From assembly GCF_042676245.1 (NCBI RefSeq), contig NZ_JBHTKA010000007.1, positions 1,178,001-1,242,000 of the forward strand: a stretch of 64,000 nt of DNA, in the 5' to 3' direction. Numbering within the stretch: the stretch's first letter is position 1; each line of letters begins with the position of its first letter. The notes beneath the pieces were generated by a model. That model was not told where the DNA came from. It saw nothing but the letters and a program-made list of their open reading frames with translations, and did no database searches. Source of the stretch: Ohtaekwangia kribbensis. GTDB lineage: Bacteria > Bacteroidota > Bacteroidia > Cytophagales > Cyclobacteriaceae. Shown piece by piece: positions 45,926 to 56,144 of the stretch. The translations under genes and the position numbers were made by a program.

Positions 45926-48900
45926 TTAGAAAGTAATGTTGAGACCGAATGAGTATGACTTCAGACCCGGGTATGCGCGGTTGCGTTCATCGCCTGTCGG
46001 ACGCTCGGGATCAAACTCTTCAACATCGGTGAAGGTGACGAGGTTTGTACCGGTGAAGTACAGTCGCAGGTTTTGCATGGACAATCTTTCCGTCCACGCT
46101 TTCGGGAAGGTATATCCGAGTTGTACATTCTTCAGTCGCAGGTACGAAGCATCGCGCAGCCAGAAGCTCGACATAGCAAAGTTGTTGCTGTTGTTACCGA
46201 AGCGCGGGTACGCAGCATCTGTGTTTGTAGGAGTCCAATGATCCAGAACAGAGCTTGTAAATTGCCCAACGTTCTCTGTGTTATACCAATAGAAACGTTC
46301 TATACCGGATACACCCTGGAAGAACAGACTTAAGTCGAAGCCTTTATAGTCAGCACCCAGGTTAAATGCATAACTGAGTTTTGGAAACGGTTCACCGATG
46401 ATCTGGCGATCATAATCGGCCGTGATCTTTCCATCCGGTATACCATTGGGACCGCTTATGTCTTTATACTTGATATCACCGGCACGCAGCGTTCCGAATT
46501 GCGTGGGCGCGTTCGCGAGTTCTTCTTCGGTATAGTATCCATCAGCAACATAACCGTAGTACGCACCGATGGGTTGACCGACTACATTTATCGTGTTGCC
46601 GCTGATCCAGTTCTCGAGTCCTGCAATGTCCGTAATTTCATTTTTTACCTGCGAGAAGTTTACACTGGCTGAGTAACCGAGATCACCTTTCCGATCCTGG
46701 TATGCTATATTTAGTTCCCAGCCTTTATTATCAACGGCTGCTACGTTTTGATACGGACCATTGTTAACACCCAGTGTTCCGGGTATAGGCAGGCGAATCA
46801 GAATGTCAGATGATTTCTTGTTAAAGTAATCGGCTGTGATCTGTAGTCGATCGTTCAGGAAATTCATATCCAGACCGATGTCTGTGATTGTAGTCTTTTC
46901 CCATGTTATATTTTCATTGGCAAGATCATTAATCGCTACACCTCCTGATACAATGCCACCGATCAGGTAATTGTTACCGGTAGCAAAATTCTGCGTATAG
47001 GCATAGTTACCAATTTCCTGGTTACCGAGTTGTCCCCAGCTCGCGCGTAGTTTCATAAAAGATATAACGTTGTTGTCAGCCAGGAAACTTTCACTGCTGA
47101 TTACCCAGCCAGCGGATACAGAGGGAAACAAGCCATACCGTTCTGACTTTGGCATACGCGATGAGCCATCGTAGCGCATGTTCGCTTCGAAAAGATATTT
47201 ATCATTATATATATAGTTGACGCGACCAAAGAATGATTGCAGGGCAACTTCATACGCATTGCCCGCTACCTGCGGGTTTTGTGATCCGGCATCAAGCTCG
47301 TGCAGGTTGTTGTTCGGAAAATTCTGACGATACGCATACATATAGTCGTTGCGTTCATATTGAGCGGTGTGTCCTAACAATACATTTATAGCATGCTGTC
47401 CTATAGTCTTGTCGTAGGTGAGGATATTTTCGAGCAACTGTCTTTTAAAGGTTGTGTTAGTGTTGCTCAGGTTGTTGTTTACATTCTGACTGATCACAAC
47501 ACCTTCCGGATTCAATTGTTTATAGGTGGGAACGAATCGTGAGTTTACACCGGAGACATTGATAGCACCCACACTGGTTTTAAACTTCAGCCCTTCGGTA
47601 AATTCATAGCTGGCAAACAGCTTGCCTTCCAAACGAGACTCCTGTGTTTCACTAAATCCTGTTGTTGCTGCCCATACGGTATTGCGAAATCCGACACGCG
47701 TTGGCTCAGCACCATCTACAAATCCAAACTCACCATTGGCATAACGAACCGGAATAGTAGGCTGCGTAAATCTGCGAATGCTATATACTATACTGTTGTC
47801 ATCGTTAGACGATGCTGAGTTTAAAGAAGGCTCGTTATACTTTCGGTCATACCCGTACAGGTTGAGTCCTACTTTTAATTTTTTAGAGGCATCTATATCT
47901 ATATTGGCACGCACACTGGTACGATTGGCATCGGTTCCTTTTAGCACCCCCAGCTGATCCATATACTGTGCAGACACCATATACTTTACATTCTGCGAAC
48001 CGCCACTGATCGATGCATCGTAAGTTTGCATAATGCCGGTGCGGAATGTCTCATCCCACCAATCGGTATTCGCGAAATGATCGGGATCGGATCCGTCTCG
48101 CATCGCTTGTATCTGTTCAGCGGTATACGTGGGTGTGCCTCCGGTGGCAACATTCCATTCGTTGCGTATAGTGGCCCAATCCCATGAGTCAAGAAAATCC
48201 GGTTTCATGATCGGACTTTGAAAAGCTACGTTACTGTTCAGGTTGATACGTGCCTGTCCTTCCTTACCTCGTTTGGTTGTGATGATGATAACTCCGTTTG
48301 CTGCACGCACACCATATATAGCGGCAGAGGCTGCATCTTTGAGTACACTTATACTTTCAATATCAGCTACCGGTACCTGGTTGATCTGACTTTGAATTCC
48401 ATCGACAATCACCAGCGGCTCTGCACCGGAGTTAAATGTACCGATACCACGGATGCGGATCTGAGGATCATCATTCCCCGGCTGACCGCTGAAGTTACTC
48501 ACCGTTACACCCGGCATGCGTCCCTGAAAAAGACTAGCTGTGTTTGATACCGGTATAGATTTAACATCGTTGACATTGACGGATGCTACTGCACCCGTAA
48601 GGTTTGCTTTTTTCTGTTCTCCGTATCCGACTACCACTACTTCCTGCAGGGATTGAATGTCTGTCTCAAGCGAAACATTTACGGTTGTGTTGCTGCCTAC
48701 GAGCACTTCCTGGTTTCGGAAGCCGACAAACGAGAAGACTAGTATAGCATCGCCATTGGGTATAGCTAATGTATAGTCGCCATCCGCGTTGGTGGTGGTA
48801 CCGGAAGATGTACCCTTAACGATGATGCTTACACCGGGAAGCCCGGTTTGATCTTCTGAACTTACAACACGCCCGGAGACGGTGGTTTGTGCGAAGGCTG

Positions 48901-48964
48901 TTGTTGTAAACGCCAGCCACAGACACATCAGCAAGAGATGTGGTGTTTTAAAATACGTTAGCAT
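45926..48964 (-). CDS. SusC/RagA-family TonB-dependent outer-membrane transporter (PUL 3)
   Basis: This is a 1012-residue transporter. The open frame reaches 49159, but the natural signal peptide begins at the ATG at 48964 (MLTYFKTPHLLLMCLWLAFT). The order is signal peptide, CarboxypepD_reg-like domain (GLPGVSIIVKGTSSGTTTN), EVVVVGYGEQKKANLTGAV, plug (ESISVLKDAASAAIYGVRAA), and a barrel ending GLKSYSFGLNITF. It lacks an STN domain. It is preceded by a 305-base gap after the GH43_24 gene, so SusC/SusD may also be transcribed from their own promoter. Confidence 0.93.
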   Translation of the reverse strand: MLTYFKTPHLLLMCLWLAFTTTAFAQTTVSGRVVSSEDQTGLPGVSIIVKGTSSGTTTNADGDYTLAIPNGDAILVFSFVGFRNQEVLVGSNTTVNVSLETDIQSLQEVVVVGYGEQKKANLTGAVASVNVNDVKSIPVSNTASLFQGRMPGVTVSNFSGQPGNDDPQIRIRGIGTFNSGAEPLVIVDGIQSQINQVPVADIESISVLKDAASAAIYGVRAANGVIIITTKRGKEGQARINLNSNVAFQSPIMKPDFLDSWDWATIRNEWNVATGGTPTYTAEQIQAMRDGSDPDHFANTDWWDETFRTGIMQTYDASISGGSQNVKYMVSAQYMDQLGVLKGTDANRTSVRANIDIDASKKLKVGLNLYGYDRKYNEPSLNSASSNDDNSIVYSIRRFTQPTIPVRYANGEFGFVDGAEPTRVGFRNTVWAATTGFSETQESRLEGKLFASYEFTEGLKFKTSVGAINVSGVNSRFVPTYKQLNPEGVVISQNVNNNLSNTNTTFKRQLLENILTYDKTIGQHAINVLLGHTAQYERNDYMYAYRQNFPNNNLHELDAGSQNPQVAGNAYEVALQSFFGRVNYIYNDKYLFEANMRYDGSSRMPKSERYGLFPSVSAGWVISSESFLADNNVISFMKLRASWGQLGNQEIGNYAYTQNFATGNNYLIGGIVSGGVAINDLANENITWEKTTITDIGLDMNFLNDRLQITADYFNKKSSDILIRLPIPGTLGVNNGPYQNVAAVDNKGWELNIAYQDRKGDLGYSASVNFSQVKNEITDIAGLENWISGNTINVVGQPIGAYYGYVADGYYTEEELANAPTQFGTLRAGDIKYKDISGPNGIPDGKITADYDRQIIGEPFPKLSYAFNLGADYKGFDLSLFFQGVSGIERFYWYNTENVGQFTSSVLDHWTPTNTDAAYPRFGNNSNNFAMSSFWLRDASYLRLKNVQLGYTFPKAWTERLSMQNLRLYFTGTNLVTFTDVEEFDPERPTGDERNRAYPGLKSYSFGLNITF

Positions 48965-49269
48965 AGTGATAGGTTTGAAAGGTTGGTGATAGTCAATGAG
49001 GACACGTGAAGCAGCCCTCATCGCTGATCGCTGTTTACCAGCGACTGTCGAAGAAGAGTAAAGTAGTCTCATGCGATTGAATTTGGTGTCTACAATAGTC
49101 GCAATCGTTTGCTCGCGACATAGAGAGAAATACATCAGAAATAGGGTGAATGCGTTCAAAATAAATTATGAGAGGCGTTTTCCGTACCATGAAAGGAGAG
49201 GAGTGAGCGAGGCTACTCCTCATCTTATACTACATATATAGAAAGGAACCGGGTGCAGGGTGAGCATGA
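48965..49269 (-). other. Intergenic region upstream of SusC of PUL 3
   Basis: These 305 bases hold no gene. On the minus strand there is a hairpin GAGGAGT/ACTCCTC (49199-49222, 10-base loop) soon after the GH43_24 stop codon, then a TTATTTTG sequence near 49165-49158 that loosely resembles a -7 box. An ATATATA word lies at 49234-49240. I found no 21-base-spaced repeats like those in front of PUL 2. Confidence 0.4.
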
Positions 49270-50397
49270 CTATGGATTGGCAAGTTGCTCCAGGCTCCAT
49301 TTGTCAAACCACTTGATCACGGGTTTGTCGCCATCAAATGTCAGCGGAAGCCATATATACCGGCCATCGATAGCGTTGTCGGGTACCCACCGGTCTGCCA
49401 TAAAAATATATTGGTCTTTACGGCCCTGCACCGGAAGGATGTATGTGCTTTGAGATTCGAATGTGCGTCCTGCATTTTCGCCTTGGGCCGGATTGCCAAG
49501 TGATCTCCACGGTCCCCAGATTGAGTCTGAGACAAATGAGCGTGCAGCGTTGGGTTCCCACCCGGTGCAACCTGATGTAACAAGTATATATTTACCGTTT
49601 CGCTTTATAAGTGCAGGTGCTTCGTTATGTCCGGCAGGTGCTATCGTTGCCCACTTGCCGGTAAACGACAGGTAATCGTCTGTAAGTTCAGAAACGTGAA
49701 GCGTCAGGTTTTCTTCTGCCGAGTGAATGTGATACGCTTTGCCATCATCATCCACGAACAACGTCATGTCACGCGACATTTGTCCTTTTTCAAAATCTCT
49801 TCGAACAAAGAGTCCTTCGGCAACTTCTTTTCTCCACGGATCTGTGTGAGCTTTCAGTTCACTTTCATTCACAGCTTTTGTTTGCCATGCTTTCTCAAAA
49901 TTGATCGGCCATGTTTTACGGTTCGGTCTGTAGGACCGTATATAGGTATAGGGACCTGTCGGCTTATCGCTAACGGCCACAGCTGTTCGCGCGGCACTAT
50001 AGCCCTGCTCTTTTAACTCGAGGTGAAACCACAACACAAACTTCCTGGTCTTCGCGTTGTAAATTACCTTGGGACGTTCAATGACGCAGCCTTTTGTAAT
50101 TTCTGAAGTCGGGTCGTCTACTACCGGAAGAGCAATGCCTTCATTCTTCCAGGTGTAAAGATCTTTTGATGAGTAGCAGCTTATACCAATCCACGCGCGG
50201 TTGCCGGCTTTACCTTCAGTTTTAAATTCGCCGAACCAATAGTATGTGTCTCCATAGTATAGAATGCCACCGCCATGCGCGTTGATGTGTCTGCCATCGC
50301 TATCCGGCCATATAGCTCCGGGTTGAAATTGCTGTTGTCCATACGTATGGATAAAGCAGCAGAGTACAAGAATAAAGAGTAGTGTTTGTTTTTTCAT
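49270..50397 (-). CDS. GH43 subfamily 24-type exo-beta-1,3-galactanase
   Basis: This 375-residue protein has a signal peptide (LLFILVLCCFIHTYGQ) and a single propeller beginning INAHGGGILYYGDTYYWFGE, the opening typical of GH43_24 exo-beta-1,3-galactanases, which release galactose from the beta-1,3-galactan main chain of arabinogalactan. Members of that subfamily use a glutamate as acid and a glutamine in place of the usual aspartate base. The matching residues here appear to be E259 (HNEAPALIK) and Q316 (FESQSTYILPV). The assignment is by recognition of these motifs and has not been aligned. It lies between the CAP gene and SusC in PUL 3. Confidence 0.82.
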   Translation of the reverse strand: MKKQTLLFILVLCCFIHTYGQQQFQPGAIWPDSDGRHINAHGGGILYYGDTYYWFGEFKTEGKAGNRAWIGISCYSSKDLYTWKNEGIALPVVDDPTSEITKGCVIERPKVIYNAKTRKFVLWFHLELKEQGYSAARTAVAVSDKPTGPYTYIRSYRPNRKTWPINFEKAWQTKAVNESELKAHTDPWRKEVAEGLFVRRDFEKGQMSRDMTLFVDDDGKAYHIHSAEENLTLHVSELTDDYLSFTGKWATIAPAGHNEAPALIKRNGKYILVTSGCTGWEPNAARSFVSDSIWGPWRSLGNPAQGENAGRTFESQSTYILPVQGRKDQYIFMADRWVPDNAIDGRYIWLPLTFDGDKPVIKWFDKWSLEQLANP

Positions 50398-50420
50398 TTA
50401 TAGTTTCGTTGAAATAAGTC

Positions 50421-50888
50421 TTAGCGTTTCTGGCCGAGCTCGAGTGTCCAATACGATTTCACCTGTGCGACTCCCATTTCGTTGGCTTCACGTTTCATCA
50501 GTGCTTCACAATGACTGGGACTCTGCAGCCATGCATTCACCGCTTCGTTTACGGTGGTACATCCGGCTGCTATAGTCTCGGCAAGAAAATTACCTTCGTA
50601 TCCGGCTGTGGTTACACGCTCTTCCGGCGATATACCTTGTGGTGAGACATGCGAAAAATAGTTGTGCAGGTACATATCCTGCGCATGCGCGAAAGCCGCT
50701 TCCGATAGTGGTATATTTATAGTAGTAAGCGGCTGAACCGGTGGATATACTACCGTGCCACACGTGCATCCTGCCGCGCGAATGGAATTTACCCGGTCGA
50801 GCATAGCACGTTTGATATCGGGCGAAAGGTCATCGGATGCGCAGGCAGCTGCGCCAAGCAGTAAACAGATGAGGATCGTATACTTCAA
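50421..50888 (-). CDS. CAP (SCP/PR-1) domain lipoprotein
   Basis: This 155-residue lipoprotein (lipobox AAAC then ASDDLS) consists of one CAP domain. The family pattern is seen in SEAAFAHAQDMYLHNYFSHVSPQG (H80, shown in part), FLAETIAAG (E104) and WLQSPSHCEALM (H126), the usual cavity residues. Besides the lipid-bearing cysteine it has C41, C43, C110 and C127, which may form disulfides. Bacterial CAP proteins have no single established function; lipid binding or protease-like roles are proposed for some. It lies between GH16 and GH43_24 in the same orientation, 23 bases before GH43_24, which is unusual company for this family. Confidence 0.85.
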   Translation of the reverse strand: MKYTILICLLLGAAACASDDLSPDIKRAMLDRVNSIRAAGCTCGTVVYPPVQPLTTINIPLSEAAFAHAQDMYLHNYFSHVSPQGISPEERVTTAGYEGNFLAETIAAGCTTVNEAVNAWLQSPSHCEALMKREANEMGVAQVKSYWTLELGQKR

Positions 50889-50931
50889 AGGATGAATTTC
50901 TTGTGGGTATATATAGTGGTATATATAGGCA

Positions 50932-50959
50932 GAACAGTCATCTTTTCAGACGACTGTTC
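50932..50959 (-). repeat. Hairpin between GH16 and CAP genes
   Basis: GAACAGTC pairs with GACTGTTC (8 bp), and the inner TCT/AGA can add three pairs past one mismatch. No T tract follows on the minus strand. It may be a processing or stability element within the PUL 3 transcript. Confidence 0.45.
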
Positions 50960-50981
50960 CTGTTTCGTTCCTGGCTATGGA

Positions 50982-51818
50982 TCAAAAAGCTTTTGTTCGT
51001 CCTACATAAATATTACGAGCCTTCAGGTATGTATCGCTGGTTGGACCGGAGCTTCCGCTCGATCCTTCCATCTGAAGGTTGACGATTAACCACATAGGAC
51101 TGTTAACAAAATTCGGTGCGCGGTGTACAGCTTTCCATGCACCATCGATGTAGTAATGAATGTCTACATCCGTAGCATTTACCTTGGTAATCCAGGCACG
51201 ATAGGTGTGCCAGTTCCCGGCATTGCTCACCGTAGTCTGCGTTGACTGCGTGTGTACATTTGTCCAGTCCGGACCATCCATCGTGTTTTGCCAGTTCACG
51301 TTGCTTCCTTTGAACTCCATGATGTCAGACTCTGGCGGCCATGAGTTCACACCGGTAAGCCAGAAGGCTGGCCATGTGCCGCCTGCAGTGGGTGCCTGAA
51401 ATTCTCCCTTCACTTCGTAATCCGGATACTGGTCATTGATGAGGATCTGATGTTTAGCATGCACGGCTCCGGAATGATAACGGATCGGCAAATACGGTGA
51501 GTGCGGACTGTTGCCTTCATTCCAGGTAATGCGTGTAGCTTTGAGATTAAGAACTCCCCCGGTAGTAATATAGATGTGATTGTGATCGGTTGTACTTCCG
51601 TACATCCGCGCGCTGCCATTGTGGTCTGAACCCCACGGGTAAAGATAATTCCACTTGGACTCAAAGGTTGTGTAATCCGTGAAGGAGTTGTCCAGCACAG
51701 TTTCCCATGCACCAACTCGGGTGTCCTCCGGGGAGGAATTTTTTACGGGTTCTTCCGAACAGGAGCTTGTCAGCATGCCGATCACGGCAAGCGATGCAAC
51801 GGTGAAGAGGCGTCTCAT
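50982..51818 (-). CDS. GH16 family endo-glycosidase, lipoprotein
   Basis: This 278-residue lipoprotein (lipobox TSSC then SEEPVKNSSPED, an acidic surface-export patch) has a GH16 jelly-roll. The catalytic ExDxxE motif is in PPESDIMEFKGS (E163 nucleophile, D165, E168 acid/base). Other conserved bits are GTWPAFWLTG and GNWHTYRAW. GH16 members cut beta-1,3- or beta-1,4-linked glucans or galactans. PUL 3 context with a GH43_24 protein favours a beta-galactan-active enzyme such as endo-beta-1,3-galactanase, or a porphyranase/agarase-like one. A promoter-like AACCTTTG box is 34 bases upstream of the start. Confidence 0.88.
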   Translation of the reverse strand: MRRLFTVASLAVIGMLTSSCSEEPVKNSSPEDTRVGAWETVLDNSFTDYTTFESKWNYLYPWGSDHNGSARMYGSTTDHNHIYITTGGVLNLKATRITWNEGNSPHSPYLPIRYHSGAVHAKHQILINDQYPDYEVKGEFQAPTAGGTWPAFWLTGVNSWPPESDIMEFKGSNVNWQNTMDGPDWTNVHTQSTQTTVSNAGNWHTYRAWITKVNATDVDIHYYIDGAWKAVHRAPNFVNSPMWLIVNLQMEGSSGSSGPTSDTYLKARNIYVGRTKAF

Positions 51819-51851
51819 AAATTAAAATGGGTTAAGGTGAAAATATACATG

Positions 51852-51859
51852 CAAAGGTT
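51852..51859 (-). promoter_or_regulatory. Candidate -7 box for the GH16 gene of PUL 3
   Basis: On the minus strand the bases read AACCTTTG, one mismatch from TAnnTTTG, 34 bases before the ATG at 51818. A 7-bp inverted repeat TTCAGAT-TTG-ATCTGAA (51915-51931) lies upstream and may be an operator. This suggests an internal promoter between the regulator gene and the enzyme genes. Confidence 0.4.
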
Positions 51860-51978
51860 GGCGACAACGGTAGCAGTTGTAGGGTGTATTATCTCAAATA
51901 ATGGTGGGGATCAATTCAGATTTGATCTGAAACGCTATAAAAATCAGCGCAACAAATTGTGCACGCAGTTGCGTGTAG

Positions 51979-54900
51979 TCACACCGTTATGTTCGTATTG
52001 GCTTTGTTTGCCTTGCGGTATTCGGAGGGTGTGGTATGATACACGCTTTCGAAACAGACGCGGAAGTACTTCAGATCGTTAAAGCCGACATCGTAGGCGA
52101 TCTCGGAGATGCTCAACTGCGAACTGGTCAGCAACTGGGCGGCTTTCTTGATCCGGATAACTTTAATGAATTCGGAAAGTGAATAGTCGGTGATGGATTT
52201 GAGCTTGCGATATAGCGTTGCTTTACTCATGGCCATTTCTTCCTGCACCGCGAGTTTGATCTTGTCGGTGTCAGCTATATATTTTTCAACGATGGACTTT
52301 AAGTCCAGTATAAATTTCTCATCATCATTCGCAACTACCTGCTCTTTGGGTTGCAACAGGAATTCGCGTTGATAGTATTCTTTCAGTTCCTTTACTTTCT
52401 CAAGCCGTGTTCTTACGCGGGCTTTCAGCAGATCAGGGTTGAAAGGTTTTTCAATATAGTCATCGGCTCCGGTATGCAAACCACTGAGCTGATCTTCCAC
52501 CGCGGTCTTTGCCGACAGCATGATGACCGGCACATGCGAGGTGGTACGATTGCTCTTTATCTTCTGGCAAAGTTCCACACCACTGATGCCGGGCATCATT
52601 ACATCGAGTATAACAAGTTCTATAATTTCATTGTTCAGAACCTGCAGTGCGTCTTCGCCATTATAGGCAATCTTGCAGCGATAGTTTCCGGCAAACAACA
52701 CACCGAGGTAATCGGCCATCTCTTTGTTGTCATCAACAATCAGGATCTGTGTAGTGGACTCAAGCATGGATTGACGACTCGCCTGTTGCTCCATAAAGAG
52801 ATCATGGATCTGTTCTTTCCAGTAATCGCTTCGTAAGGTAGCCTGTTCGCCTTCACGCATGTGCGCATAGTCAAGCTTTTCGAACCAACGTCCGAGGGGC
52901 AGACTTACAAAAAATTTACTGCCGGAACCCTTCTTGCTTTCAACGCGAATTTGTCCGTGGTGGAGATTTACCAGGCTCTCCACCAGGGCGAGTCCTATAC
53001 CTACACCGGTGTTGGTGCGGCTGTCTCCGAGTTGGTAGAAACGTTCGAAGATGCGCGAGACATTTTCCTGCGACATACCAATGCCATGATCTTCCACAAG
53101 TAAAATGATATACTCATCCTGTACCGATACCCGAATGGAAATAACTCCTCCCTTGGGGCTGAACTTAACAGCATTTGAGATCAGGTTCAGAAGAATCATC
53201 TCCAGTTTTTCCTGGTCTATATAGGCTATACATTGCTCGCGGTCGCTGTAAAATTCAAATATATACTTGTCGTCACCGCTGCTGAGTTTGAACAGACTAT
53301 AGATCTCACGACAGAACGCCACGACATCTACCGGGGCGAGCAGCAGATCCATATTTTGCGTTTCCACTTTGCGGAAGGTGATGAGCTGGTCCGACAAGCG
53401 AAGCAGGCTCTTAACATTACGTTTCATAAGCCTGGCTTTCTCGCGATAGGCTTCGGGCAAGGTCTGCGACAACAGCATTTCTTCCAGCGGTGCAGCGATC
53501 AACGTTAAAGGTGTGCGTAACTCGTGCGATATATTGGTAAAGAAGCGAAGCTTGAGTTGGTTTAGTTCACTCTCCTTTTCACGCAACACCTGTTCCATCC
53601 TGAGCTTGTTCCGCAGATTGGTCTGCGCATTGATCAACCGGAACAAACAGACTGCTACGAGCACGGAAAAAAGTATATATCCGGTATACGCCCACCACGT
53701 TGCCCAGGGGGGAGGAAGGATGGTGATCTTTATTTCCTGTATAGCAGATGTCTCCTGGTCGCTGTTGGAATTTACCCGCAGGCGAAATATATAGGTGCCG
53801 GCATCGAGGTTGGTAAAGGAAGCGGTGTGCGATGTATGTTCGATCCACCGATCGTCATAGCCTTTTAGCTGATACGAATACTGGGCGCGGTTCGGAGAGA
53901 AAAAATCAGGAGCGGAGAATGTTAATGTAAATTTTTTTACGTGATGGTCCAGTACAATTTGAGAGGTATACTCCATGGATTCCGGAAGAATCACGTTGCC
54001 GAAGTATTCATGTCCTACACGAACATTGATATCATCATTCAGGATCAGGCCGGTGAAGCGGGGCGGTATTGTATTTCGATCGGAGCGGAGACTGTCCATA
54101 TTAAACCACGTGAGTCCGTTGGTAGAGCCAAAGTATAAATGGCCCTGCTTATCGTTAAAGACCGAGTTCAGCAAAAAACTGTCGCCAATCATACCATCGT
54201 ATTCCGTATATACTTTGACCGTACCCGACTCCAGGTCAAGCATATTAAGACCGTTGCTGGTAGAGATCCAGAGATGCCGATCCTGGTGTACACCGGTAAT
54301 GCCTTGTATATAGTTGGATGAAAGGCCATCCTTCACGGTCCACTTTTTTTGTTCCTTTACTCCGGATGCATTCGTGCGGATTTGCCAGAGGCCGTTATAG
54401 GTTCCCGCCCACACGTTACCTTTCGCATCTTCGTATACCGTGCGGATGATTTCGTTTTCCAACAGCGGTTTTGTTTTTTGGTGATAGCGGCCATATATAG
54501 CATCAGTCGTGTAATTCAATAGTCCGTTATAGGTGCCGATCCACAGTCGTTCCGATTGTGTGCTTGCAACGATGGTGGTAATGCGCTGGCCCTGCTCACC
54601 ATATATATCAAGATTATCATGATGAATGGATTCTATATCACCGTTCGCATTCAGTGAAATGCAGCTGATGCCATTGCGTTGAGTCCCAACCCATACACGA
54701 TGCTGTGCATCTTCTGCAAGAGCTGTAATCTTGATACCACCGATGTGATGCTGTCCTTCGCCCGGACGAAGCGATTCATACCGGCAGTTCTTCAGATCTT
54801 TATCACAACGTAATCTATAGAGTCCAAAGTCGAGATCGCCAATCCACCAGTTGCCGAATCCATCGTATAGCAGTGCAGCTATATTATTTTTCCCATTGTA

Positions 54901-56094
54901 GTAAGCATCCAGAAACCCGGGACGATTAAGTGCCTCTACATTACTGCCGCGAATAATGTTCAAGCCTTCGCCTCGTGTACCAACCATCACATTGCCCTGC
55001 GTGTCCATCGCTATAGCATCCACCTTCTCATTGCTGAGACTTCTTGCTGCATAAGGATCGGCTCCGATGTTTTGAAAGCCACTCGTATTGGCTTTGAATA
55101 TATTTACACCGCCACCATCAGTCCCTACCCATATCAACCCGGAGCGATCTTTAAATATGCAGAGTACAATGTTATTGCTGAGTCCCTGCCGGTTAATGTT
55201 GCGCGCAAATCTGGCTATATCTTTTTCTCCATTCCAGATACGCAGGCCGCCATCCCAGGTGCCCATCCAGAGTTCGTCCTGCGGCATGGCACGCAAGGTA
55301 TATATATCGTTGAGTTTGGTGGAATGAATGCTGGTATTCAGCTTGTGTTGTGCGATCTTCGGACTTTTAAAATATCCTTCCGAGATATCTACTTCGAAAA
55401 GTCCTTCACGCCACGTGCCGAGGTAAATTTTGTCTTTCGCTATACTCTTCTCGATGGTGGTAACTCCGGTGGAAACATCCAGAATGGTAGTACTCGTTTG
55501 ACTTACCGGGTTGTATAGCACCAGTCCTTTATACTCAGCAGCAATCCAGAATAAACCTTTATCATCTTCAATTACTTTTCGGATCGCCAACTGGCTGACG
55601 TGATTTTCAAATGTACTGTCACTTGTTTTCCGATAGAGACCGCGGCTATAGTCACCGGCCCAAATTATACCTTTACTGTCTTCAAACAGTTGAACGATGC
55701 GATTCTCCCCGGCATTGGTAGCGTTGCTGTCTTTGAGTATAAAGTGTGAGAAACTTTCTGTGACCGGATCAAAGCAGTCCACACCATTGTGTGTTCCGAT
55801 CCAAAGCTTTCCGTGACTGTCTACAAAAAGTGTTTCGATCGCGCTGCTTGAGAGGCCGCCTTCTTCTTTCTGGTAGCTTACGAACTCATGTCCGTCATAG
55901 CGATTCAGACCACCGCGCGTACCAATCCAGATGAAATCCTGTTTGTCCTGAACGATCGAAGTAACTTCATCATTCGACAGACCATCGTGCATACCAAAAT
56001 GCTTATGCAGATATACCGGCTGTGCTGCAAGCGGTATATACATGCCTGTGATCACAAAAAGTATAATATATCTCACCAGCATACGTGCCATCAT
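51979..56094 (-). CDS. Hybrid two-component system regulator (PUL 3)
   Basis: This 1371-residue protein has the same plan as the PUL 2 regulator: signal peptide (YIILFVITGMYIPLAAQ), two sets of Reg_prop propeller repeats (such as DFIWIGTRGGLNRYDG), a Y_Y_Y sandwich and one membrane helix (about 795-815). HisKA has H857 in NISHELRTPLTL, and the ATPase domain has VEDHGIGMSQENVSRIF and TNTGVGIGLALVES. The receiver domain has D1164 in LVILDVMMPGISG. The AraC-type helix-turn-helix ends with FNDLKYFRVCFESVYHTTPSEYRK. It should sense a periplasmic oligosaccharide and activate PUL 3. It is flanked by two GH16 genes in the same orientation, 50 bases after the upstream one. Confidence 0.95.
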   Translation of the reverse strand: MMARMLVRYIILFVITGMYIPLAAQPVYLHKHFGMHDGLSNDEVTSIVQDKQDFIWIGTRGGLNRYDGHEFVSYQKEEGGLSSSAIETLFVDSHGKLWIGTHNGVDCFDPVTESFSHFILKDSNATNAGENRIVQLFEDSKGIIWAGDYSRGLYRKTSDSTFENHVSQLAIRKVIEDDKGLFWIAAEYKGLVLYNPVSQTSTTILDVSTGVTTIEKSIAKDKIYLGTWREGLFEVDISEGYFKSPKIAQHKLNTSIHSTKLNDIYTLRAMPQDELWMGTWDGGLRIWNGEKDIARFARNINRQGLSNNIVLCIFKDRSGLIWVGTDGGGVNIFKANTSGFQNIGADPYAARSLSNEKVDAIAMDTQGNVMVGTRGEGLNIIRGSNVEALNRPGFLDAYYNGKNNIAALLYDGFGNWWIGDLDFGLYRLRCDKDLKNCRYESLRPGEGQHHIGGIKITALAEDAQHRVWVGTQRNGISCISLNANGDIESIHHDNLDIYGEQGQRITTIVASTQSERLWIGTYNGLLNYTTDAIYGRYHQKTKPLLENEIIRTVYEDAKGNVWAGTYNGLWQIRTNASGVKEQKKWTVKDGLSSNYIQGITGVHQDRHLWISTSNGLNMLDLESGTVKVYTEYDGMIGDSFLLNSVFNDKQGHLYFGSTNGLTWFNMDSLRSDRNTIPPRFTGLILNDDINVRVGHEYFGNVILPESMEYTSQIVLDHHVKKFTLTFSAPDFFSPNRAQYSYQLKGYDDRWIEHTSHTASFTNLDAGTYIFRLRVNSNSDQETSAIQEIKITILPPPWATWWAYTGYILFSVLVAVCLFRLINAQTNLRNKLRMEQVLREKESELNQLKLRFFTNISHELRTPLTLIAAPLEEMLLSQTLPEAYREKARLMKRNVKSLLRLSDQLITFRKVETQNMDLLLAPVDVVAFCREIYSLFKLSSGDDKYIFEFYSDREQCIAYIDQEKLEMILLNLISNAVKFSPKGGVISIRVSVQDEYIILLVEDHGIGMSQENVSRIFERFYQLGDSRTNTGVGIGLALVESLVNLHHGQIRVESKKGSGSKFFVSLPLGRWFEKLDYAHMREGEQATLRSDYWKEQIHDLFMEQQASRQSMLESTTQILIVDDNKEMADYLGVLFAGNYRCKIAYNGEDALQVLNNEIIELVILDVMMPGISGVELCQKIKSNRTTSHVPVIMLSAKTAVEDQLSGLHTGADDYIEKPFNPDLLKARVRTRLEKVKELKEYYQREFLLQPKEQVVANDDEKFILDLKSIVEKYIADTDKIKLAVQEEMAMSKATLYRKLKSITDYSLSEFIKVIRIKKAAQLLTSSQLSISEIAYDVGFNDLKYFRVCFESVYHTTPSEYRKANKANTNITV

Positions 56095-56144
56095 CTCGGT
56101 CTCCGTTGGATAAAAAACTTTACGCGCAAGTTAGCAGTACAGTA

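Noticed and set aside
48965..49159. N-terminal extension of the PUL 3 SusC to 49159
   Set aside because: The 65 extra residues precede a normal signal peptide, so they cannot be part of an exported protein. The start was set to 48964.
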